Origin: Malania oleifera
Taxonomy: Eukaryota > Streptophyta > Magnoliopsida > Santalales > Ximeniaceae
NCBI RefSeq assembly: GCF_029873635.1
Contig: NC_080419.1
Location: forward strand, 66,598,823 to 66,662,822
Direction of reading: 5' to 3'
DNA length: 64,000 nucleotides
This document shows, one piece after another, positions 61,201 through 64,000 of the stretch. Each line of letters starts with the position of its first letter. Position 1 is the stretch's first letter. Below the pieces are notes generated by a model, which saw nothing but the letters and a program-made list of their open reading frames with translations, made no database searches and was not told the origin of the DNA. The translations under genes were made by a program, and so were the position numbers.

Positions 61201-63109
61201 GCACGGATAGTGCACCCAATCCTGATAAATCCAAGGAGTCCGCAGCTTGTCCTTCATGCGTTGTGCTCGATGCTTGGATTGTGTCTTGGCTTCTTGGTTC
61301 AATCCATGTGGACTTATTTAAACACAGTATATTATCAAGATAACGGTGCTCGTTGTTTTCAGTTAGAGCATGCGATTGCCATGTTTCAACATGACAATCA
61401 TTCCATCCAAGACTATTATCCAAAGAGTTTCTAACTCTTTGGAATGAATATTCTGATTTGGTTACTGCGAATATTCCTGTGGCTTCTCTTCCCATTATTC
61501 AACGTCTTCACGAGACTAGTCATCGTGATCAGTTTCTCGTGAAACTCCGCCCGAGTATGAAACTAAAGCTTAGGGTTGTAGTTTAAGCATTTGTGTTGAC
61601 ATCACCACTCTGTGGTTTAGACTAGAAATATCTAGGGCTTTAGCATCGAAGCCCGTGGCATATTATTTTAGGGACTCTCCATGCTTCCGCTTGATTCTTA
61701 CAAGACTAGGGGAGGTTTTTTGCAACCTCTGGATAGTAATGAAATTATTAGCGAATAAAACACCAAGTCATTTAATAGAACATACCAAGTACAGTCTCAA
61801 ACTGGATTACCAAGTCCACGTTAACTTCTTCAGGGTAGCGTGCAATGCCCTGCTCATAATGGTATTGTAGGTCCTATGGAGAATCATTAGGAACTTGAAT
61901 TTCTCTAGGTGGTTGAATTTGCGTTGCCATCATATGACTCCATTTGGGGCATCTTGAAGCTTGGGGAAAAATGTTCTTCAATTATCTTTTTGGGGAACAA
62001 TGGTCTGCTTTAAAGGTGATTTGAGATTAGGGTTGAGTCTGAGCATCACTCTGATCTTTGTCGCGGTGTGAACTGTCCTCTCTCAGAGAAAGGAATAATA
62101 ACATGTTTTGAGTCAAGATCCTCATCTACTCTTACATTACTTAAAACTATTATATAGGGAGAATAGGATACCGTGGGGGTACTTGGACTGGAATGGGATT
62201 CATTGATGGACTGGAGAGCTCTCCCAAGAGAGAGAAGACCAGGCAATAATTGTACACTCGAGACCCAGGTTATTATAGATATTGCTACAAAAATGGGAGT
62301 GAGTCCTGATTTTTCATTTGTGTTTTCCACAGATGGTGCAATCTGTTGGCACATATGACTTACCTTTCTTTGATGCTGAGATGTTAAATATATCTATTTG
62401 TGAGATTTAATCCTAGGAGAACATGAGCAAGCATGGCCCATGCTTTGGGAGTGATCAACCCCTTTGCTTAAGAACATAGCCTCATTTGTCTCAAACTGTA
62501 TGTGAGAACTTGCTGCCTCTCACCACTATGTGAGCTCTCTTTATTGGGTGGTCAAGATGCTCCGTATCAAACTTCAATCTCTCTGATGGACAATACTGGA
62601 GGCGCACAATATTCAATTTATTTTCCTGAAGTGAATGCAAAAATGTGGCTTTATTATCATCATACATTTTGATTAAATTGTTGTGAAATGGGAACATACT
62701 TTATTAAACTTTCATATACATATGTGTATATATATGTGTGTGTGTTGTGTGTATTTATTTATTTATTTTTGTATGTATGTATGTATGTAAAACGGTTGGT
62801 TGTCATCCGTTAATGCCAATATGTGACTCTGTTCTTCTAGCCTTTTAATTGTTGTCTCCAAAATAATGAAATCACCTAAGTGTTTGCATGTTTACATTTA
62901 TAAGCTGAGCAATTTTATTTGTTCTGAACACATAACATTTACTAAATTTCATTTTTGTAAGATCTTTTAGGTGTTACGAACCTAGATTGGTTCATGGAGT
63001 ACCTTGGCATTTGTGACTTATTTTTAGATGTTCATTTATATAGGAGAGAAGAACAAGAATAACGGGAAAATTGAAGAAATTACAAGAGCTTGTTCCTAAC
63101 ATGGATAAG
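24825..63109 (+). CDS. bHLH128-like: bHLH128/129-like transcription factor (four exons, 3' end outside window)
   Basis: Joined coding sequence 24825-25260, 29133-29485, 44764-44895, 63044-63109: 987 bases or 329 codons without a stop, with phases 1, 0, 0 and GT-AG borders. The protein has the group's N-terminal signature [20 protein letters not shown], a [13 protein letters not shown] block, [13 protein letters not shown] and SFAMDSWDD. The bHLH domain follows: [17 protein letters not shown] (basic region) and [14 protein letters not shown] (helix 1). The ERERRTRI-GKLKKLQ form points to the bHLH128/129 branch of the family that includes the FBH flowering regulators. Such proteins act in the nucleus and bind E-box DNA as dimers. 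Glu and Arg of the DNA-contact set are present, and the usual His is Arg, as is normal for this branch. Loop, helix 2 and C-terminus must lie right of 64000. The three complete introns total about 37 kb. Confidence 0.93.
25261..25500. repeat. 32-bp direct repeat at the start of intron 1
   Basis: The phrase ggactttctgac(c/t)gccc and the following ctttggggaatgaaga occur at 25407-25438 and 25449-25480, 42 bp apart, with one difference. No coding function is seen. Confidence 0.8.
25530..27150. other. Very AT-rich part of intron 1
   Basis: Long runs of A and T with many palindromic tatataa/aatatta phrases and no coding frame. Part of it (about 26268-27080) begins GGTGTTTGGTTGTG and ends with ACCAAATG-like sequence, as AT-rich MITEs do, but the borders are not convincing. 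Confidence 0.4.
27160..27480. repeat. Repeat-like segment with inverted phrases in intron 1
   Basis: Contains repeated phrases about cctcccttgaggtttg and gggaggtctgtg, a T17 run and a G10 run, and begins and ends with related gacacct words in opposite sense. Looks like a small non-coding transposon. The family is not recognised. Confidence 0.4.
28541..28727 (+). mobile_element. Au-type SINE
   Basis: A tRNA-derived SINE. A box GGCGCAATGGTA at 28551, B box GGTTCGAGGC at 28593, then the family phrases GGAAACAGCCTCTTGCA, GGTAAGGCTGCATGCTATAG and GGGCTGCCCTTT, ending in a short T-run. This matches the Au SINE found widely in flowering plants. Length is close to the usual 180 bp, and the target duplication is degenerate. 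Transcription would be by RNA polymerase III on the + strand. Confidence 0.9.
28865..29085. repeat. Microsatellites near the end of intron 1
   Basis: (AAT)n then (GAA)n/(GGA) at about 28866-28912, and a (TTA)n/(TTG)n run at about 29041-29085. The latter lies some 50 bp before the exon 2 acceptor. Confidence 0.85.
29133..29485 (+). CDS. bHLH128-like: bHLH gene exon 2
   Basis: Acceptor ...GACTGCAG at 29132, donor GTATTT after GAATCTCAG. The 353 bases take phase 1 to phase 0. Contents: [53 protein letters not shown] and DGFSALESQ. These linker blocks lie ahead of the bHLH domain in this subfamily. PPTKRAK may be a nuclear-localisation patch (inference). Confidence 0.92.
29486..30825. other. AT-rich first part of intron 2
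   Basis: No coding frame. A short (AAT)n run near 30450. Nothing assigned. Confidence 0.4.
30826..30990 (+). mobile_element. Small L1 LINE fragment
   Basis: About 165 bp that parallels the L1 segment at 42195-42350: the translation gives ACLSSIP, YFLS and a following LWSGVGG...VRWD stretch in pieces. Both ends are cut. Confidence 0.7.
31000..31140 (+). mobile_element. Possible tRNA-derived SINE remnant
   Basis: Contains tggttagagcttaggac (A-box-like) and cgtgtttgaacct (B-box-like) 30-odd bp apart, followed by a non-tRNA body. Family not recognised. Confidence 0.35.
31141..31982. other. AT-rich intron sequence
   Basis: No coding or repeat signal recognised before the L1 element starts. Confidence 0.35.
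31983..32217 (+). pseudogene. L1 LINE reverse transcriptase, part 1
   Basis: 5'-truncated L1 ORF2 that starts within the [30 protein letters not shown], a GDPL box and LVVDV. It is cut at 32217 by element D and resumes at 41772. One frame carries it, with stops at a few sites. It would encode target-primed reverse transcription, now inactive. Confidence 0.9.
32218..32604 (+). mobile_element. 5' LTR of element D
   Basis: 387 bp, similar throughout to the right LTR at 41382. Contains ttttataaacagtgtgtgg, a TATA-like site as in element C. Its end is shortened compared with C, removing part of the primer site. Confidence 0.85.
32605..33775 (+). other. Element D leader
   Basis: CT- and pyrimidine-rich leader, homologous to the leader of element C. 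It includes a 104-bp tandem duplication (units starting near 32751 and 32855, phrase ataactctctcaactctct). It ends with the first gag codons (MVTNYRKKE) before element E interrupts it. Confidence 0.75.
33776..33780. repeat. Target-site duplication of element E (CCTTT)
   Basis: CCTTT lies just left of E here and just right of it at 40735-40739. Exact. Confidence 0.92.
33781..34546 (-). mobile_element. 3' LTR of element E (766 bp), partly coding
   Basis: Bounded by TGATGCGGAAC and TTCATATCA on the + strand. Its right 229 bp encode the end of Pol. The repeat with 39972-40734 includes that coding part and ends in CA next to the polypurine tract, so the coding region really lies inside the LTR. 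Confidence 0.92.
34318..36682 (-). pseudogene. Element E pol: RT, RNase H, integrase and LTR-encoded tail
   Basis: RT from 36682: [10 protein letters not shown], catalytic [18 protein letters not shown]. RNase [36 protein letters not shown]. Integrase zinc domain ([23 protein letters not shown]), DDE core ([26 protein letters not shown]) and [10 protein letters not shown]. Breaks: a stop at about 35099, a frame change near 35030, and a TAG at 34765 where Trp is expected. The last piece (34764-34318) has [20 protein letters not shown], then NPFEERGN, which is encoded by the polypurine tract itself, and about 75 residues inside the LTR ending GGTLSQ. RNase H keeps its Asp/Glu set only in part. 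Confidence 0.93.
34547..34560 (-). other. Polypurine tract of element E, also coding
   Basis: The minus strand reads GAGGAGAGGGGGAA directly before the LTR start TGATATGAACC. In the pol frame it reads EERGN. Confidence 0.9.
36683..37274 (-). pseudogene. Element E: start of reverse transcriptase
   Basis: [19 protein letters not shown] then, with stops and shifts, the first RT blocks ([17 protein letters not shown], a KKDGS stretch, and a GLYE...MPFG block at about 36680). A one-base deletion near 36680 moves the frame into the downstream RT piece. Confidence 0.85.
37316..39132 (-). pseudogene. Element E Gag and aspartic protease
   Basis: Gag starts at 39132 ([14 protein letters not shown]) with a coiled-coil N-terminus ([20 protein letters not shown]). 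A frame break with a T-run lies at 38660-38815. The long frame 38659-37316 follows: retrotransposon Gag domain ([13 protein letters not shown] to [11 protein letters not shown]), a basic linker, one CCHC knuckle [14 protein letters not shown], and a gypsy protease with [11 protein letters not shown] and [12 protein letters not shown]. It ends in a Lys run encoded by A16 (37323-37338), beyond which the RT is in another frame. Confidence 0.92.
39951..39969 (-). other. Primer-binding site of element E
   Basis: The minus strand reads TGGTATCAGAGCCTTGGTT, an initiator tRNA-Met site two bases from the LTR. Confidence 0.92.
39972..40734 (-). mobile_element. 5' LTR of element E (763 bp)
   Basis: Same borders as the left LTR. 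It repeats the Pol tail sequence, here with a TGA in the frame, a C-to-T change at the Gly of PSGP. The stop has no coding consequence because only the 3' LTR copy is read as Pol. Confidence 0.92.
40740..41381 (+). pseudogene. Element D protease remnant
   Basis: Continues D after [10 protein letters not shown] is the protease active-site box, followed by ECSF-, RNLTQ- and [18 protein letters not shown] blocks, then [11 protein letters not shown], the usual DVLPM...ILLG region. It is read in pieces with frameshifts up to [19 protein letters not shown] and runs to the polypurine tract at 41371-41380. No RT follows. Compared with C, nearly all of gag is deleted. Confidence 0.8.
41382..41771 (+). 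mobile_element. 3' LTR of element D
   Basis: Starts TGATGTAGGACAAGAAG after the tract and ends ...GATGCTGCAATTA. The L1 sequence resumes immediately after it. Confidence 0.85.
41772..43612 (+). pseudogene. L1 LINE reverse transcriptase, part 2, to the poly(A) end
   Basis: The RT catalytic box reads [10 protein letters not shown] (FADD in the family). Then comes [23 protein letters not shown] sequence, [38 protein letters not shown], the WLWRFPLE and ENGWDTS blocks, and a KIKSFTWLV zinc-binding reverse-transcriptase tail. Two long G runs (42078-42095, 42293-42309) break it. It ends ...GCTATAAAAAAAAC. Stops are frequent. Confidence 0.9.
43613..44763. other. Last part of intron 2
   Basis: AT-rich, no coding or repeat signal recognised. 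Ends with acceptor ...GATGTTCAG. Confidence 0.5.
44764..44895 (+). CDS. bHLH128-like: bHLH gene exon 3
   Basis: The 132 bases in phase 0 encode [39 protein letters not shown] and the start of the basic region RSIAER. It joins exon 2 as ...ALESQ/FSLPE, the conserved junction of this subfamily. Donor is GTTAGT. Confidence 0.95.
44896..45590. other. Start of intron 3
   Basis: No feature recognised. Confidence 0.4.
45591..45595. repeat. Target-site duplication of element C (TTAGG)
   Basis: TTAGG is present here and at 49704-49708, flanking the two LTRs exactly. Confidence 0.92.
45596..46002 (+). mobile_element. 5' LTR of element C
   Basis: 407 bp, with cttataaatagtgtg at about 45835 as TATA box. 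Related to the LTRs of D. Confidence 0.9.
46005..46017 (+). other. Primer-binding site of element C
   Basis: TGGTATCGGAGCC, an initiator tRNA-Met site with one change, two bases after the LTR. Confidence 0.85.
46195..46236 (+). repeat. (CT)n run in the leader of element C
   Basis: About 20 CT units within a pyrimidine-rich leader shared with element D. Confidence 0.92.
47050..49314 (+). pseudogene. Element C Gag and protease
   Basis: Gag begins near 47050 ([20 protein letters not shown]), is interrupted by a MITE (about 47297-47943), and resumes with [31 protein letters not shown] and [15 protein letters not shown] in broken frames. The knuckle [14 protein letters not shown] at about 48588-48630 lacks one Cys. 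The protease at about 48860 reads [12 protein letters not shown], where most gypsy enzymes have D-G/T-G, followed by [20 protein letters not shown]. The coding part stops at 49317 next to the polypurine tract. Frames contain several stops and shifts. Confidence 0.8.
47297..47943. mobile_element. MITE inserted in the gag of element C
   Basis: Imperfect inverted ends: GGGCTTGTTGGTATCGTTGT on the left and, inverted on the right, GGGGCATTGGTATCACTGTC. The inside is AT-rich and non-coding. Gag reads on directly across it. A related copy is at about 58725-59310. Superfamily not settled (PIF/Harbinger-like ends). Confidence 0.6.
49315..49703 (+). mobile_element. 3' LTR of element C
   Basis: 389 bp, preceded by the polypurine tract and followed by TTAGG. 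Confidence 0.9.
49709..50157. other. Intron sequence between elements
   Basis: No frame recognised. A purine run (aaaaagggggaaaaaaaagagaag) near 49893 resembles a polypurine tract but no LTR start follows it. Confidence 0.35.
50163..50339 (+). mobile_element. Very short copia LTR (177 bp)
   Basis: TGTTGATGG...TTCAACA followed directly by a primer site TGGTATTAGAGC at 50340. Contains a (TA)n TATA region at about 50262-50284. No matching 3' LTR was found in the window. Confidence 0.7.
50340..52460 (+). pseudogene. Copia remnant: protease and integrase part
   Basis: After the primer site the gag is mostly gone. A damaged protease ([14 protein letters not shown], with the catalytic D-S-G lost) lies at about 51270. 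Integrase follows: [63 protein letters not shown] and [10 protein letters not shown]. It breaks off near 52460, before the RT. Frames carry many stops and small shifts. Confidence 0.88.
52461..53324. other. Unassigned intron stretch
   Basis: Degenerate copia-like words to about 52780, then AT-rich sequence with nothing recognised. Confidence 0.35.
53325..54545 (-). pseudogene. RTE-type LINE reverse transcriptase, 5'-truncated
   Basis: Read leftwards: [59 protein letters not shown] (54545-54150), then after a short frame gap [30 protein letters not shown] and [20 protein letters not shown] (54137-53742). A degraded tail follows to ATKKHN and a GAAPI block. The 3' end on the minus strand reads GGTTTTGTTGTTGTTTTTG, the (TTG)n-like tail of RTE elements. 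The catalytic FADD is intact. The FIDLEKAYD box reads FINLEKAYD, another Asp-to-Asn change. Confidence 0.92.
54546..55300. other. Unassigned intron stretch
   Basis: Contains a C15 run at 54695-54709 and AT-rich sequence. No frame recognised. Confidence 0.35.
55300..56720 (-). pseudogene. Ty3/gypsy Gag fragment, antisense, split by a MITE-like segment
   Basis: On the minus strand: [20 protein letters not shown] (about 56560-56490), which is the usual CRAFPxTLKGAAxxW Gag box. A MITE-like segment (55915-56343) follows, then a [27 protein letters not shown] stretch at about 55535-55450, matching the plant gypsy phrase KYCxFHxDHGHxTxxCxxLKxEIE. Highly degenerate, no pol seen. Confidence 0.65.
55915..56343. 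mobile_element. MITE-like segment rich in GAGTCGA/TCGAACT
   Basis: Ends AGGAGTGTATTCGAGTCGAG and, inverted, AAGGTGTAATTGAGTCAAGC match partly. The inside repeats ctcgaac/gactcga phrases. It interrupts the gypsy Gag fragment. No exact target duplication found. Confidence 0.5.
56721..57550. other. Unassigned, possibly more of the antisense gypsy element
   Basis: An 82-codon minus-strand frame at 56986-56738 is not recognised. The rest shows no clear frame. Confidence 0.3.
57555..57775. repeat. Three degenerate tandem units of about 65-75 bp
   Basis: The phrase (t)tgc(a/c)cca(a)...tttgtgcaa...tttatcaaataaa...aaattcatt recurs three times with many substitutions. Confidence 0.65.
57780..58270. 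repeat. G-rich degenerate repeats
   Basis: Phrases such as gatgatggt(t/c)at, gggaggtggtggtgga and gggtggccagtgg recur about three times at 90-110 bp. Frames are open on both strands because of the composition. No protein family recognised. Confidence 0.55.
58271..58724. other. Unassigned intron stretch
   Basis: Nothing recognised. Confidence 0.3.
58725..59310. mobile_element. Second copy of the MITE family found in element C
   Basis: Begins near GGGAATATTTAGTATCATTG, then TCGAAAAATACGG and aaactagaaacgaaaac. These parallel the inverted right end of the 47297-47943 element. AT-rich inside. The right border near aagcaaacacc is uncertain. Confidence 0.5.
59311..60156. other. Unassigned intron stretch
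   Basis: AT-rich, no frame or repeat recognised. Confidence 0.35.
60157..60434 (+). mobile_element. Copia 5' LTR
   Basis: The right end ...ATTTTACA is followed by primer site TGGTATCAGAGCC at 60435-60447. The stretch has tctatatataatatatagc as TATA region near 60374. The left border (TGTTTTGATAATAG) is an estimate. Confidence 0.6.
60435..60447 (+). other. Primer-binding site of the copia at 60157
   Basis: TGGTATCAGAGCC, initiator tRNA-Met site, immediately after the LTR end. Confidence 0.85.
60545..60925 (+). repeat. Tandem repeats in the copia leader
   Basis: The unit cggcaagcaggcacagcagg ... tttctggtttgccacttatt ... ctccagtttctgttgctgtt recurs about three times at 100-120 bp, with shorter partial copies at both edges. 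Confidence 0.8.
61090..61600 (+). pseudogene. Copia Gag, N-terminal part
   Basis: KFTDNNYSM then [72 protein letters not shown] and [16 protein letters not shown]. This is the UBN2-type Gag of a copia element, in three frames through small shifts, with a TGA at the Trp of NYSxWAF. It ends near 61600, and pol was not found downstream. Confidence 0.85.
61601..62700. other. Unassigned stretch after the copia Gag
   Basis: Frames of 60-100 codons on both strands (for example minus 62354-62046) match nothing I recognise. Confidence 0.3.
62705..62795. repeat. Compound microsatellite
   Basis: (TATG/TG)n, (ATTT)n and (GTAT)n runs in succession, about 250 bp before exon 4. Confidence 0.9.
63044..63109 (+). 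CDS. bHLH128-like: bHLH gene exon 4
   Basis: 66 bases in phase 0 between acceptor ...TTTATATAG and donor GTAATA encode [20 protein letters not shown] plus DK. This completes the basic region (exon 3 ends RSIAER) and helix 1. It is too short to be found by length alone. A single small exon for this block is usual in the family. The loop and helix 2 exon is not present in the remaining 890 bp. Confidence 0.95.
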
Positions 63110-63284
63110 GTAATAACACTGTTATCTTTTCTTTTACTGGTATATTAATTTGACTAATTAGCAAGATGCTTTCAAACATAAAAAAATGACTGCACTTAAT
63201 AGAGTCACATAGAGCACTTAATACATGGTAATCCTTTAACATTTGGCTTTAATCTAGAGCATATATGTTATATGCTCCTAGTTT

Positions 63285-63800
63285 GTTACAAATGAACTTA
63301 AGTTGGTCACTGCTCAAAGACTTGGTAAACAAAGCAGCCAGTTGATACTCAAATTTCATGTGATTGGTAATAAGCTTCTACAGAAATTTTTCTTGAACAA
63401 AGTGACAATCAACTTCATGTGCTGCACCCTCTCATGAAAAATTTTATTTAAAACGATATAATCAGTAGCTTGATTATCATGCATCAACTCTATAGGTATC
63501 TGTGTATCCAGGTTCTTCTAACATATTCTTTAACCAAATTAATTCACAAGTAGTATGAGTTATGACATTATATTTCAAACTTTGCGCTTGGCTGTGCAGC
63601 TACAGTTCCTCTTCAAAATTCAAAGACACTAAGTTTTCATGAACGACATGTTATTATCTTTGATCAAAATGTGATTCAGCTCAATCTTCTTCTACTCCTG
63701 AACAAGAGTATGTCCCTGATCCTGATACAAAAGTCCTCATCTAGGTGCACCTTAGAGAAATCTTAAGATGCAGATAGAAATATTTAAATGACTAGTTTGA
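63285..63800 (-). pseudogene. Copia RNase H remnant, antisense, in intron 4
   Basis: On the minus strand, in broken frames: GLLYQDQGHT (about 63740), a TTCELIWLKNMLEE-like stretch (63570-63515), ELMHDNQA (about 63490), HEVDCHFVQEKF (63420-63385) and QLAALFTKSLSSDQLKF (63345-63295). These are the C-terminal copia RNase H blocks in order. Heavily mutated. LTR not located. Confidence 0.82.
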
Positions 63801-64000
63801 GGAGAATTCAGGAGCGGACTCACAAAACTAATTGCGAAAAAATTATTTGGCTTAACAAGATAATTCAACTTCTTGACAACTGCTCCATTCAACTAAGGGG
63901 TATGTACACATGACATTTTATTTTGCCAAGGGAAAAGTTTATTGCTTATTTTGTACAAATTCAAGTGTATTATAGGGTCTAAAAAATTGAATATTAATGT

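Noticed and set aside
62046..62354. Minus-strand frame of 102 codons
   Set aside because: No family signature, and overlapping frames on the other strand are similar in length.

Overview
The window is nuclear DNA of a flowering plant with a repeat-rich genome, probably a eudicot, though the species cannot be read from the sequence. The evidence is plant-type Ty3/gypsy and Ty1/copia LTR retrotransposons, an Au-type SINE, L1 and RTE LINEs, small inverted-repeat elements, and one host gene with plant intron borders. Nothing prokaryotic is present.

The host gene is a bHLH transcription factor of the bHLH128/129 (FBH-related) group on the + strand. Four exons are visible: 24825-25260, 29133-29485, 44764-44895 and 63044-63109. 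Phases match, junctions are GT-AG, and the exons join without a break for 329 codons, from the conserved N-terminus to helix 1. The rest of the bHLH domain lies beyond position 64000. Introns 1, 2 and 3 are about 3.9, 15.3 and 18.1 kb and consist largely of transposons.

Left part (1-24022), intergenic: the 3' end of a decayed Ty3/gypsy element (pol 1-2713, LTR 3026-4944). Then comes a minus-strand copia remnant 'A' that has gag but no pol. A second, nearly complete SIRE-like copia 'B' (7967-18446, TSD ACTTC) sits inside A's 5' LTR. B carries an extra ORF between pol and its 3' LTR. Next are an unrelated LTR (about 20936-22885), a hAT-like MITE (23031-23571, 8-bp TSD) and a second MITE (24023-24632) ending less than 200 bp before the bHLH start codon.

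Intron 1 holds an Au SINE and simple repeats. Intron 2 holds a three-level nest: an L1 LINE (31983-43612) is split by a small gypsy-type element D (32218-41771). D is itself split by a nearly complete gypsy element E (33781-40734, TSD CCTTT). E's pol frame runs through the polypurine tract into its LTR, as in CRM-type elements. Intron 3 holds a 4.1-kb element C with LTRs, gag and protease but no RT or integrase (45596-49703, TSD TTAGG). It also holds a copia with very short LTRs (from 50163), an antisense RTE LINE, an antisense gypsy gag, MITEs, and a copia leader with gag (about 60160-61600). Intron 4 opens with an antisense copia RNase H remnant.

The recurring unexplained signal is architectural. 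Four unrelated LTR families here, plus one further LTR-like remnant, carry 4-10 copies of a near-palindromic 10-14 bp word with a GTCG core. In the four families with a visible TATA box the array lies just upstream of it. Coding decay is dominated by C-to-T and G-to-A changes, as expected from long-term cytosine methylation.
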